Source: Edwardsiella piscicida (lineage in GTDB: Bacteria > Pseudomonadota > Gammaproteobacteria > Enterobacterales > Enterobacteriaceae). Taken from it: a stretch of 64,000 bases of DNA. Made by a program: the position numbers and the translations under genes. Positions 31,112 through 40,484 of the stretch are shown one piece after another (position 1 is the first letter of the stretch; every line of letters begins with the position of its first letter). The notes under the pieces are model-generated. The model ran no database searches. It was not told the origin of the DNA and was given only the letters and a program-made list of their open reading frames with translations. The DNA is taken from NCBI RefSeq assembly GCF_001896205.1, contig NZ_MPNU01000001.1, positions 893,069 through 957,068 of the forward strand. Direction: 5' to 3'.

Positions 31112-32527
31112 ATGCCGTGGCCCCTGTTTCCCCGTTCGCTGCGCCAGCTGGTGCTGTTGGCCTTTCTGCTGGTGCTGCTGCCCCTGCTGGTGCTGGCCTA
31201 CCAGGCCTACCAGAGTCTGAATCACCTGAGCGCCCAGGCGGCGGATATCAACCATACCACCCTGAGCGACGCCCGCCGCAGCGAGGCGATGGCCGCGCTG
31301 GCGCTGGAGATGGAGCGTAGCTATCGTCAGTACTGCGTGCTGGGGGATGAGACGCTGGCGGCGCTGTATCAGCGTCAGCACGCCCAGTACCGTCAGCTGC
31401 TGGAGCGCCACGCCGCGCTGCTGCCCGGCGGCAGCGACTACGCGCAGCTGGATAGCCTGCTGCGGCAGCTGGCCGCGCCGCGCTGTGAGAACAGCATGCC
31501 GCTGGCGATCGCCGACGGCCAGCTGGCCCAGTTTTCCCGCGCCAACGGCGCGATGGTGCAGGCGACCCGTAACGTGCTGTTTGGCCGAGGCCAGCAGCTG
31601 CAGCAGGCGATCGCCGAGCGCGGCCGCTACTTTGGCTGGCAGGCGCTGGTGCTGTTTCTGGTCAGCGTGCTGCTGGTGGCGCTGTTTACTCGCATGATCA
31701 TCGGCCCGGTGAAGGGGGTAGAGCGCATGATCCGGCGCCTGGGGGAGGGGCTGAGCCTGCAGGCGTGTCCCCCCTTTCGCGGGCCGCGTGAAATTCGTAC
31801 GCTGGCGCAGCGCATTCTGTGGCTCAGCGATCGGCTGGCCTGGCTGGAGTCCCAGCGCCATGAGTTTTTGCGCCATCTCTCCCATGAGCTAAAGACCCCG
31901 CTGGCCAGCCTGCGAGAGGGCACCGAACTGCTGGCGGACGGGGTCGCCGGACCGCTGAGCGCGGATCAGCGCGAGGTGGTGGCGATTCTGGATGACAGCA
32001 GCCGCCGCCTGCAGGTGCTGATCGAACAGCTGCTGGACTATAACCGCCGCCTGGCCGATGCGCCGCCGGAGTCCGCCCAGCTGGATCTGGCCGCGCTGCT
32101 GGAGCGGGTGGTCGCCGCCCACCGCCTGCCGGCGCGGGCCAAGAATATCCAGACGCGCTACGCGCTGGATGAGACCCACTGCCGCGCGCAGCCGGTGCTG
32201 CTGGAGCGGGTGCTGGAGAATCTCTATTCCAATGCGGTGCACTATGGCGCGGAATCCGGTACCATTTGGCTGCGCACTCGCAGGGAAGGGGAGCGTCTGG
32301 TGATCGAGGTCGCCAACAGCGGTGCTCCGATCCCGGCCAACGAGCACGCGATGATTTTTGAGCCTTTTTTTCAGGGGAGTCATCAGCGCAAAGGCGCCGT
32401 CAAGGGCAGCGGCCTCGGCCTGAGCATCGCCCGCGATTCGCTGCGCCGGATGCACGGCGATCTGCGCCTGGTCGCCGACGCCGATGCCGACGTCTGCTTC
32501 CGCATTGAACTCCCGATAGCGAGATAA
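31112..32527 (+). CDS. glrK: Sensor histidine kinase GlrK (QseE)
   Basis: Inner-membrane kinase of the GlrK/GlrR two-component system that drives glmY transcription in E. coli. The 471-residue protein has a first membrane helix (about residues 11-31), a periplasmic domain, a second helix followed by HAMP (after YFGWQALVLFLVSVLLVAL), the HisKA box HLSHELKTPLASLREG, and the HATPase domain with N box LYSNAVHYGAESG and GSGLGLSIARD. ATG at 31112 is the conserved start (FPRSLRQLVLLAFLL); longer in-frame starts run into glmY. Confidence 0.95.
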   Translation: MPWPLFPRSLRQLVLLAFLLVLLPLLVLAYQAYQSLNHLSAQAADINHTTLSDARRSEAMAALALEMERSYRQYCVLGDETLAALYQRQHAQYRQLLERHAALLPGGSDYAQLDSLLRQLAAPRCENSMPLAIADGQLAQFSRANGAMVQATRNVLFGRGQQLQQAIAERGRYFGWQALVLFLVSVLLVALFTRMIIGPVKGVERMIRRLGEGLSLQACPPFRGPREIRTLAQRILWLSDRLAWLESQRHEFLRHLSHELKTPLASLREGTELLADGVAGPLSADQREVVAILDDSSRRLQVLIEQLLDYNRRLADAPPESAQLDLAALLERVVAAHRLPARAKNIQTRYALDETHCRAQPVLLERVLENLYSNAVHYGAESGTIWLRTRREGERLVIEVANSGAPIPANEHAMIFEPFFQGSHQRKGAVKGSGLGLSIARDSLRRMHGDLRLVADADADVCFRIELPIAR

Positions 32528-32535
32528 CACCAAGC

Positions 32536-33261
32536 ATGAGTATGTGGTTCTTACCCCTTCCGTCTCCCTCGAACTGCGGCCGTCTGCGGCGGCGACAGCC
32601 TGTGCTCCTGTGGCTGATGACGCTGCTGCTGCTCGGCGGCTGTAGCCGCGGCGGCGATCGCGCCGTGGAGCCCGCCGAGGTGCGAACCTGCGCCGGTACG
32701 CCGGTGATGCGCGACTACCAGCACGCCGCCTGCGATACGCTGTGGCAGGAGCAGTCCGCTCAGGCGATGGGGAACGGCCTGTACTGGCTGCGCGCCATGA
32801 CCTGCGCAGAGCGCCTGAACCGAACTCAGGCGCGGGCGCAGGCGCATCGACTGGGCGGGGAAAGCTGGCAGGCGGCCCTGAAGCAGAGCCTACTGGTGGG
32901 ACGCGCCGACCCCAGCGTGGCCGAGCGGCGCCAGATCCTCGATCGTCTGGCGAGTCTAGACGGCCAGATCCCGCCGGCGCTGCAGCCGCTGGTGCAGCTG
33001 TGGCGCGCCCAGCAGGCGCAGGCGATCGCCCTGCAGGAGGAGCGGGCCCGCTATCAGCGGCTGCTCTCCGCCAGTGAGACGCAGCTGGAGAGCCTGCGCG
33101 ATGAGCGCCAGCTGCTGCAGGCGCGTCTGGATGAGACGCAGCGTAAGCTGGAAAACCTAACCGATATTGAACGCCAGCTGTCATCGCGCAAGCAGATGGT
33201 CCCGGAGGCGAAGGGAAGCCTCCCGGCGCCGGCCGGTGGCGACATGAGCAAGGAGCCCTAA
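32536..33261 (+). CDS. glrX: GlrX (QseG) outer-membrane lipoprotein
   Basis: Lipoprotein encoded between glrK and glrR; in E. coli QseG binds the GlrK sensor domain and is needed for its activity. The 241-residue protein has a hydrophobic segment ending in LLGGC (lipidated Cys36), and a C-terminal helical part with strong coiled-coil character (ETQLESLRDERQLLQARLDE). It overlaps neither neighbour: 8 bases after glrK and 3 before glrR, so one operon. Confidence 0.9.
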   Translation: MSMWFLPLPSPSNCGRLRRRQPVLLWLMTLLLLGGCSRGGDRAVEPAEVRTCAGTPVMRDYQHAACDTLWQEQSAQAMGNGLYWLRAMTCAERLNRTQARAQAHRLGGESWQAALKQSLLVGRADPSVAERRQILDRLASLDGQIPPALQPLVQLWRAQQAQAIALQEERARYQRLLSASETQLESLRDERQLLQARLDETQRKLENLTDIERQLSSRKQMVPEAKGSLPAPAGGDMSKEP

Positions 33262-33264
33262 CGG

Positions 33265-34605
33265 ATGACATCCGCCCACTCTGCCAGCCTGCTGCTGGTC
33301 GATGATGATCCCAGCCTGCTGAAGCTGCTGGGCATGCGCCTGAGCAGCGAGGGGTTTCGGGTAACGACCGCCGCCAGCGGCCAAGAGGCGCTGCGTCTGT
33401 TGGCCCGCGATCCCATCGATTTGGTGATCAGCGATCTGCGCATGGACGAGATGGATGGCCTGGCGCTGTTCAGCGAAATTCAGCGACGTCAGCCGGGGCT
33501 ACCGGTGATCATTCTGACTGCTCACGGGTCGATACCGGACGCCGTGGCGGCCACCCAGCAGGGGGTCTTCAGCTTCTTGACCAAGCCGGTCGATCGCGAC
33601 GCCCTGTACCGCGCCATCGACGATGCGCTGGCGCAGTCGATGCCGCAGGGGGGCGATGACGCATGGCGTCAGGCATTTGTGACCCGCAGCCCGCTGATGC
33701 TGCGTCTGCTGGAGCAGGCGCGCATGGTGGCCCAGTCGGACGTCAGCGTCCTGATCAACGGCCAGAGCGGGACCGGCAAAGAGCTGCTGGCGCGGGCGAT
33801 CCACCGCGCCAGTCCGCGCGCTGGAAAGGCCTTTATCGCCATCAACTGCGGCGCGCTGCCGGAGCAGCTGCTGGAGTCAGAGCTGTTTGGCCATGCCAAG
33901 GGCGCCTTTACCGGCGCCGTCAGCAGCCGTGAAGGGCTGTTTCAGGCCGCCGCCGGCGGCACGCTGTTTCTGGATGAGATCGGCGATATGCCCCTGACGC
34001 TGCAGGTGAAGCTGCTGCGGGTGCTGCAGGAGCGTAAGGTACGTCCGCTGGGCAGCAACCGCGACCTCGATATCGACGTGCGCATCATCTCCGCCACCCA
34101 CCGCAACCTGCCCAAGGCGATGGAGCTGGGGGAGTTTCGCGAGGATCTGTTCTATCGCCTCAACGTGGTCTCCCTGCGCCTGCCGGCGCTGAACCAGCGC
34201 CCGGAGGATATTCCGCTGCTGGCTGCCCACCTGCTGCGTCAGGCCGCCGAGCGCCATAAGCCGCTGGTGCGCAGCTTCTCCAGCGGCGCGATGAAGGCGC
34301 TGATGAGCGCCAGCTGGCCGGGCAACGTGCGTCAGCTGGTCAATGTCATCGAGCAGTGCGTGGCGCTGACGACGGCGCCGGTGATCGGCGAGGCGCTGGT
34401 GGAGCAGGCGCTACAGGGCGAAAATACGGCGCTGCCGACCTTTGTCGAGGCGCGCCACCACTTTGAGCTGCACTACCTGCGTAAGCTGCTGCAGATCACC
34501 AAAGGAAACGTGACCCATGCGGCGCGCATGGCCGGGCGCAACCGCACCGAGTTTTATAAGCTGCTGTCGCGTCATGAGCTAGATCCTAATGATTTCAAAG
34601 AGTAA
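33265..34605 (+). CDS. glrR: Sigma-54-dependent response regulator GlrR (QseF)
   Basis: Activates sigma-54 transcription, in E. coli of glmY and rpoE. The 446-residue protein has a receiver domain with phospho-acceptor Asp57 (VISDLRMDEMDG), an AAA+ domain with Walker A NGQSGTGKELLARA, the sigma-54-contact loop GAFTGA, and LFLDEIGDMPL, and a C-terminal Fis-type helix-turn-helix (GNVTHAARMAGRNRTEFYKLL). It is the last gene of the glrK-glrX-glrR operon. Confidence 0.96.
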   Translation: MTSAHSASLLLVDDDPSLLKLLGMRLSSEGFRVTTAASGQEALRLLARDPIDLVISDLRMDEMDGLALFSEIQRRQPGLPVIILTAHGSIPDAVAATQQGVFSFLTKPVDRDALYRAIDDALAQSMPQGGDDAWRQAFVTRSPLMLRLLEQARMVAQSDVSVLINGQSGTGKELLARAIHRASPRAGKAFIAINCGALPEQLLESELFGHAKGAFTGAVSSREGLFQAAAGGTLFLDEIGDMPLTLQVKLLRVLQERKVRPLGSNRDLDIDVRIISATHRNLPKAMELGEFREDLFYRLNVVSLRLPALNQRPEDIPLLAAHLLRQAAERHKPLVRSFSSGAMKALMSASWPGNVRQLVNVIEQCVALTTAPVIGEALVEQALQGENTALPTFVEARHHFELHYLRKLLQITKGNVTHAARMAGRNRTEFYKLLSRHELDPNDFKE

Positions 34606-34755
34606 TCGCCTAATTATCTCTCACGCGGCGGGGATCGCCCGCCGCTGCCGCTAAACAAAGTCGCCGGAATGATTTACACTCCCTGCGGATTTTTATCAGT
34701 CAGGCTGCGGTATGCCGCGTGCGGCGCCCTGCGGCATATCGGACAGTGAGTATTT

Positions 34756-36378
34756 ATGAGTCGAACCCTCTCCATCGCACTGGCCCAGCTGAATCTGCTG
34801 GTCGGTGACATCGAAGGCAACGCCGAGCGTATGCTGGCCACCCTGGCGCAGCAGCAGCAGGCGGGCGCCGACGTCGTGATGTTCTCTGAGCTGGCGCTCT
34901 GCGGCTACCCGCCGGAGGATCTGCTGTATCGCGATGATTTTCATCAGCGCTGTCAGCGTCAGCTCGCGCGCCTGCAGCAGGCCTCCGCCGAGATCGCCGT
35001 GATCGTGGGCCACCCGTGGCGCGACGGCGAGTGCCTGTATAACGCCCTGTCGGTGTTTGCCGAAGGACGCCTGCTGGCCTGCTACTACAAGCAGTGTCTG
35101 CCCAACTACGGCGTGTTCGATGAGAAACGCTACTTTAGCGCCGGGGATACCCCGTGCACCGTCACCCTGAAGGGCTACCGCCTGGGGCTGCTGATCTGTG
35201 AGGACGTGTGGTTCGATGCGCCGGTCGATGCGCTGGCCGCCGCCGGGGCCGAAGTGCTGCTGACCATTAACGCCTCGCCTTATAACCGCGAAAAGCCCTA
35301 TATACGCAATACCCTGCTGGCGGATCACTGCCGCCGTACCGGCCTGCCGCTGCTGTACCTCAATCAGGTGGGCGGGCAGGATGAGCTGGTGTTCGACGGC
35401 TGCTCCAAGGCCTTTGACGCCCGCGGCGCGCTGACGCACCGTCTGGCCGCCTTCGACGAGCAGGTGACCCAGGTTCGCCTGGACGATGGACGCCTGCTGC
35501 CGATGGCCTCGCCGGCGGCGGAGCTGCCGCCGCTGGCGCAGATCTACCAGGCGCTGGTGCTGGCGGTGCGTGACTACGTTGGTAAGAACGGTTTCCAGGG
35601 CGCGGTGCTGGGGCTGTCAGGCGGGATCGACTCCGCGCTGACGCTGGCTATCGCGGTGGATGCGCTGGGCAAGGCGCAGGTGCAGGCGGTGATGATGCCG
35701 TTTCGCTACACGGCCGACATCAGCGTTGCCGATGCCCAAGCGCAGGCGCTGGCGATGGGGGTCGAGTTTGACATCCTCTCCATCGAGCCGATGTTCGATG
35801 CCTTTATGGGACAGCTGGCGCCGATGTTCGCCGGTACCGAGCGCGATACGACGGAGGAGAACCTCCAGGCGCGCTGCCGCGGCGTGGTGCTGATGGCGCT
35901 GTCGAACAAGCGCCGTCGTCTGGTGCTGACCACCGGCAACAAGAGTGAGATGGCGGTCGGCTATGCCACGCTGTACGGCGATATGGCCGGCGGCTTTGAC
36001 GTGCTGAAAGATGTGCCGAAGACGCTGGTGTTCCAGCTGGCGCGCTACCGCAATACCCTCTCGCCGGCCATCCCGCAGCGGGTCATCGACAGGCCGCCCT
36101 CCGCCGAGCTGGCGCCGGATCAGGTCGATCAGGATAGCCTGCCGCCCTATGATATTCTGGATGCTATCCTGCAGGGCTACGTCGAACAGGACAAGTCGGT
36201 GGCGCAGCTGGTGGCCGACGGCTTCGATGAGGCGGTGGTGCGTAAGGTGATTCGTCTGGTGGATATCAACGAATACAAGCGCCGCCAGGCCGCCGTGGGG
36301 CCGCGCATTACGGCGCGTAACTTTGGCAAAGATCGCCGTTATCCGATTACCTCCGGCTTTGGCCGCAAAAACTGGTGA
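34756..36378 (+). CDS. nadE: Glutamine-dependent NAD+ synthetase
   Basis: Last step of NAD synthesis: amidates deamido-NAD using glutamine. The 540-residue protein fuses a nitrilase-fold glutaminase (Glu in MFSELALCGYPPEDLL, Lys in YYKQCLPNYGVFDEKRYF, Cys in LLICEDVWFDAP) to an NAD synthase domain with PP-loop SGGIDSALTLAIAV and TTGNKSEMAVGYATLYGDM. E. coli has only the shorter ammonia-dependent form. Here nadE lies between glrR and glnB, an arrangement I recall from Yersinia and Serratia. Confidence 0.95.
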   Translation: MSRTLSIALAQLNLLVGDIEGNAERMLATLAQQQQAGADVVMFSELALCGYPPEDLLYRDDFHQRCQRQLARLQQASAEIAVIVGHPWRDGECLYNALSVFAEGRLLACYYKQCLPNYGVFDEKRYFSAGDTPCTVTLKGYRLGLLICEDVWFDAPVDALAAAGAEVLLTINASPYNREKPYIRNTLLADHCRRTGLPLLYLNQVGGQDELVFDGCSKAFDARGALTHRLAAFDEQVTQVRLDDGRLLPMASPAAELPPLAQIYQALVLAVRDYVGKNGFQGAVLGLSGGIDSALTLAIAVDALGKAQVQAVMMPFRYTADISVADAQAQALAMGVEFDILSIEPMFDAFMGQLAPMFAGTERDTTEENLQARCRGVVLMALSNKRRRLVLTTGNKSEMAVGYATLYGDMAGGFDVLKDVPKTLVFQLARYRNTLSPAIPQRVIDRPPSAELAPDQVDQDSLPPYDILDAILQGYVEQDKSVAQLVADGFDEAVVRKVIRLVDINEYKRRQAAVGPRITARNFGKDRRYPITSGFGRKNW

Positions 36379-36382
36379 CTGA

Positions 36383-36730
<348 letters not shown>

Positions 36731-36977
36731 CCCCCGGGGCGCTGCGGCGCTCTCCGCTAGCGGCGTCGCCTTCTGCGGCGCCGTCGACCGTCTCCTTTCT
36801 CGCTGCGCCGCCGGCCCGCTCCCCGCGGGGCGGTATTTTGTTCGAATATAATCATTTTTCGTTCGAAAAAGAAAATAGCGCCGCGGCGGGAAAGCGCGCC
36901 CGCCTTGCTTCTCGTCGCCTGGTCAATCCGTTACACTGCAGGGGTATCCGTATTGAACTCATTGACGAGGCGTGCCC

Positions 36978-37559
36978 ATGTATCAAGATCTGATTCGTAG
37001 CGAGCTGAACGAAGCGGCGCAGACACTGAATAATTTCCTGGCCGACGAGGCCAACATCCTGGCCATCCAGCGGGCAGCGCAGCTGCTGGCTGCCTCTTTT
37101 AAGGCCGGCGGTAAGGTACTCTCCTGCGGCAACGGCGGCTCCCACTGCGATGCGATGCACTTTGCCGAGGAGCTGACCGGGCGCTATCGGGAGAATCGCC
37201 CCGGGTATCCGGCGATCGCCATCTCCGATCCCAGCCATCTCTCCTGTGTCAGCAACGACTTCGGCTATGACTATGTCTTTTCGCGCTACGTCGAGGCCGT
37301 TGGGCGTGAAGGGGACGTGCTGCTGGGGATCTCGACGTCGGGCAACTCCGGCAACATCATCAAGGCCATCGAGGCCGCGCGCGCCAAGGGGATGCAGGTG
37401 ATCACCCTGACCGGGAAAGACGGCGGCAAGATGGCCGGCAGCGCCGACGTGGAGATCCGGGTGCCGCACTTCGGCTACGCCGATCGTATCCAGGAGATCC
37501 ACATCAAGGCGATCCATATTATGATTCAACTGATCGAAAAAGAGATGGCGTCAGCCTGA
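36978..37559 (+). CDS. gmhA: Sedoheptulose 7-phosphate isomerase GmhA (LpcA)
   Basis: First step of ADP-heptose synthesis for the LPS inner core. The 193-residue SIS-domain protein shows [45 protein letters not shown] and the C-terminal [17 protein letters not shown], all matching E. coli GmhA. ATG at 36978 is chosen over a GTG at 36972. It opens a block that runs gmhA-yafJ-dpaA, as in E. coli. Confidence 0.96.
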   Translation: MYQDLIRSELNEAAQTLNNFLADEANILAIQRAAQLLAASFKAGGKVLSCGNGGSHCDAMHFAEELTGRYRENRPGYPAIAISDPSHLSCVSNDFGYDYVFSRYVEAVGREGDVLLGISTSGNSGNIIKAIEAARAKGMQVITLTGKDGGKMAGSADVEIRVPHFGYADRIQEIHIKAIHIMIQLIEKEMASA

Positions 37560-37603
37560 CGGCGATGGGGCAGGCGGCGCCTGTCCCGCGATAAGGAGCG
37601 GGA

Positions 37604-38371
37604 ATGTGTGAACTGCTGGGCATGAGCGCCAACGTGCCGACGGATATCTGCTTTAGCTTTACCGCGCTGGCGCTGCGCGGTGGCCGTACCGGTCCACACA
37701 AGGATGGCTGGGGGATCACCTTTTACGAGGGGAAAGGCTGTCGGACCTTTAAAGATCCGCAGCCCAGCCACAGCTCACCGATAGCCCGCCTGGTGCGCGA
37801 GTACCCGATCAAATCCTGCGCCGTCGTCTCCCATGTGCGTCAGGCTAACCGGGGGGCCGTCTCGTTAGAGAATACCCACCCGTTTACCCGCGAGCTGTGG
37901 GGGCGTAACTGGACTTTCGCCCATAACGGACAGCTTGAGGGCTATCTGTCGCTGCCGACGGGGAGGTATTGCCCGGTAGGGCAGACCGATAGCGAATACG
38001 CCTTTTGCTGGCTGCTGCATCGATTGCAGGAGCGCTATCCGACGGAGCCCGAGAGTGCCGCGGAATTGTTCCGCTTTATCGCCGACTGCGCCGATGCGCT
38101 GCGCGAGCGTGGGGTGTTCAACATGCTGCTGTCGGACGGCCGCTATGTGATGGCCTACTGCAGCACCCATCTGCACTGGATCACCCGGCGCGCGCCGTTT
38201 GGCAAGGCGACGCTGGTGGATGAGGATGTGGCGATCGATTTTCAGGCCGAAACGACGCCGAACGACGTCGTTTCGGTGATTGCGACCCAGCCGCTGACCT
38301 GCGATGAGTCCTGGCAGCGCATCGCGCCGGGGGAGTATGTCCTATTCTGCCTGGGTGAACGCCAGGCGTGA
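37604..38371 (+). CDS. yafJ: Class II glutamine amidotransferase-like protein YafJ
   Basis: A 255-residue protein, the E. coli YafJ length, with an N-terminal nucleophile cysteine (MCELLGMSANVP) and class II (Ntn) amidotransferase segments GPHKDGWGITFYEGKGCRTF and HNGQLEGY. No synthase domain is attached; its target is unknown. Its 3' end overlaps the convergent dpaA gene by 30 bases, so the two mRNAs are complementary at their ends. Confidence 0.93.
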   Translation: MCELLGMSANVPTDICFSFTALALRGGRTGPHKDGWGITFYEGKGCRTFKDPQPSHSSPIARLVREYPIKSCAVVSHVRQANRGAVSLENTHPFTRELWGRNWTFAHNGQLEGYLSLPTGRYCPVGQTDSEYAFCWLLHRLQERYPTEPESAAELFRFIADCADALRERGVFNMLLSDGRYVMAYCSTHLHWITRRAPFGKATLVDEDVAIDFQAETTPNDVVSVIATQPLTCDESWQRIAPGEYVLFCLGERQA

Positions 38372-39064
38372 CGGCGCATCGCTGCCCGGCAGCGGGCCGT
38401 TGACCACGTAGCGGCCATCCTGCACGTTGACCTGCGGCGGCAGCGCGTGCTGGGCAAAGTACTGATAGCCCGGCTGCAGCTGGCGCCAGAAGCCGATGTA
38501 GCTGGAGTTACGGTGGCGCTGCATGTTCTTGTCGGTCATCCGGAACGGATAGATATTGATATTGACCAGCGTCTGGCCGCGGCGGAATGCGCTCTGCACA
38601 TAGCGGTAAATTTCCGAGATGCCGTCGTTGGTCATGGCATAGCAGCCGACCGACACGCAGTCACCGTGGATCATCAGGTATTTACCGGAATAGCCGTGGG
38701 ACTGATCGAAGCTGTTCGGATAGCCGATGTTGATGGCCTGATAATAGCGGCTATCGGGCTTCAGATGACGGGCGTCGATTTGGTAGAAGCCCTCCGGGCT
38801 CTTAAAGTCCCCTTCGGTGCGCTTGGGGCCCAGACCGCCGGAAAACTTACAGATCGGGAAGCTTTTTACCAGCTGGTATTTGTCCTGTACTTTGGCATAC
38901 AGCTCCAGCTGACGCTCTTCCTTGAAGATTTGAATATAGACCTGCGATCCCAGCAGACTATTGACGCCGCTGCGCGGCGCAGTACCGGACTCACTGGCGG
39001 ACGATTTGCACGCCGCCAGCGGCAATGCTAGGCATATCGCCAGCATGGCAACTATCTTACCCAT
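38342..39064 (-). CDS. dpaA: Peptidoglycan meso-DAP endopeptidase DpaA (YafK/LdtF), YkuD domain
   Basis: In E. coli this YkuD-fold enzyme cuts the bond between Braun lipoprotein and peptidoglycan, rather than forming it. The 240-residue protein has the catalytic segment MIHGDCVSVGCYAMTN with the active cysteine, preceded by KTEGDFKSPEGFY-like KRTEGDFKSPEGFYQ. Its signal peptide ends in LAAC, so it may be a lipoprotein. It is convergent with yafJ and overlaps it by 30 bases. Confidence 0.91.
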   Translation of the reverse strand: MGKIVAMLAICLALPLAACKSSASESGTAPRSGVNSLLGSQVYIQIFKEERQLELYAKVQDKYQLVKSFPICKFSGGLGPKRTEGDFKSPEGFYQIDARHLKPDSRYYQAINIGYPNSFDQSHGYSGKYLMIHGDCVSVGCYAMTNDGISEIYRYVQSAFRRGQTLVNINIYPFRMTDKNMQRHRNSSYIGFWRQLQPGYQYFAQHALPPQVNVQDGRYVVNGPLPGSDAPSRLAFTQAE

Positions 39065-39372
39065 TTAAGACCCTGTCAAAGAGAGTAATACCAAGAATTT
39101 TTAGGATAAGGTCGATTGACGCTCCCCAAAGTGGGCACAGTGTAATCCAGAGCCGAAGGGCATCGTGAGCGATTTTTTTTGTTCACGATGAGGAAAGCGA
39201 TGCGGCGGCGTCTCACGCCCTTTTTTTATAACCAGAGGTGTGAATTCCGCCCGCTGATTATATCTATTTTACAGGATTGGACGCCGACGGGGCCTTGTCC
39301 CCATAATGTGCGCCATTGATAAATTGATAAACGGTGCGCCGCGTAGCGCACCCCGTAAGACAGGCAATAGGC
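39065..39372. other. Intergenic region between divergent dpaA and apbE
   Basis: About 308 bases without a gene. It holds an inverted repeat (CATCGTGA at 39161-39168 and TCACGATG at 39183-39190) with an internal run of eight T, and AT-rich tracts near 39220-39270. In Yersinia and similar genomes the nqrABCDEF operon lies between these genes; no nqr fragment is visible here. Confidence 0.6.
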
Positions 39373-40419
39373 ATGATGAAACATCAATCAACCGGACGCG
39401 GGCTGATGGCCCGCTTTCTCGCGCTGCTGACGGCGGCGCTGCTGCTGAGCGGCTGCGGCCCGACCCAGGTGGATCTCGCCGGGAAAACCATGGGCACCTA
39501 CTATGCGGTTAAATATGTCGGCGTGGACGGCGCTCCGGCGCCGACGGTGGTTCAGGCGGAGATCGACCGTCGCCTGGAGCGGGTCAACGATCAGATGTCC
39601 ACCTATCGCCCCGGCTCGGAGCTGAGCCGCTTTAACCAGAGCCGGACGGTGGACGTGCCGTTCCCGGTGTCGGCGGACACGGCGCGGGTGGTGAAAGAGG
39701 CGCTGCGTATCAACAAGCTGACGGACGGCGCGCTGGATGTCACCGTGGGGCCGCTGGTCAATCTGTGGGGATTCGGCCCGGAGGGGCGCCCGGATCGTGA
39801 GCCTGCGGCGGCGCAGATAGCGCAGCGTCGCGCCTGGGTCGGCATTCAGCACCTGTCGCTGCAGGGCAACGCTCTGGTGAAGGACATTCCCCAGCTGTAC
39901 GTTGACCTGTCGGCGATCGCCAAGGGGTATGGGGTAGACGTCGTCGCCGAATATCTGCAGTCGTTGCATATTGAGAACTATATGGTCGATATCGGCGGTG
40001 AGGTGCGTACCCAAGGGCATAACGGAGAGGGCGTGCCGTGGCGTATCGCCATCGAAAAACCCTCGATCGATGCCCAGCAGCGGGTGCAGACGATCATCCA
40101 ACCGGGGCAGATGGCGATCGCGACCTCCGGTGACTACCGCAACTATTTTGAGCAGGATGGCCAGCGCTTTTCCCACGAGATTGACCCCAATACCGGACGT
40201 CCGGTCACGCACCGTCTGGCCTCGATCACCGTGCTGGCGCCGACCTGTATGACCGCCGATGGCCTGTCCACCGGGCTGTTTGTCATGGGACCGGAGCGTG
40301 CCATGGCGCTGGCCAATCAGATGAATATTCCCATCTATATGATCGTCAAGGGTGAACACGGCTTTGAGGAGCGAGCCTCGGCGGCCTTTGACGCCTATCG
40401 GGCGCCGAGTAAACCCTAG
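39373..40419 (+). CDS. apbE: FAD:protein FMN transferase ApbE (Ftp)
   Basis: Periplasmic lipoprotein that attaches FMN covalently to threonine of target flavoproteins such as NqrB, NqrC, RnfG and RnfD. The 348-residue protein has a signal peptide with lipobox LLLSGC (Cys28), the segment MGTYYAVKY, DLSAIAKGYGVDVVAEYL, VDIGGEVRTQGHN and HEIDPNTGRPV with the metal site. The start is one of two adjacent ATGs; 39373 is used. In nqr-bearing relatives apbE ends the nqr operon; here no nqr gene is present. Confidence 0.94.
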   Translation: MMKHQSTGRGLMARFLALLTAALLLSGCGPTQVDLAGKTMGTYYAVKYVGVDGAPAPTVVQAEIDRRLERVNDQMSTYRPGSELSRFNQSRTVDVPFPVSADTARVVKEALRINKLTDGALDVTVGPLVNLWGFGPEGRPDREPAAAQIAQRRAWVGIQHLSLQGNALVKDIPQLYVDLSAIAKGYGVDVVAEYLQSLHIENYMVDIGGEVRTQGHNGEGVPWRIAIEKPSIDAQQRVQTIIQPGQMAIATSGDYRNYFEQDGQRFSHEIDPNTGRPVTHRLASITVLAPTCMTADGLSTGLFVMGPERAMALANQMNIPIYMIVKGEHGFEERASAAFDAYRAPSKP

Positions 40420-40484
40420 CCACGGCGTCATATCCACGGGAGCCGACGCCGCGGCGCGGCTCCCCCGTCGTGCGCGCTGTCCGC

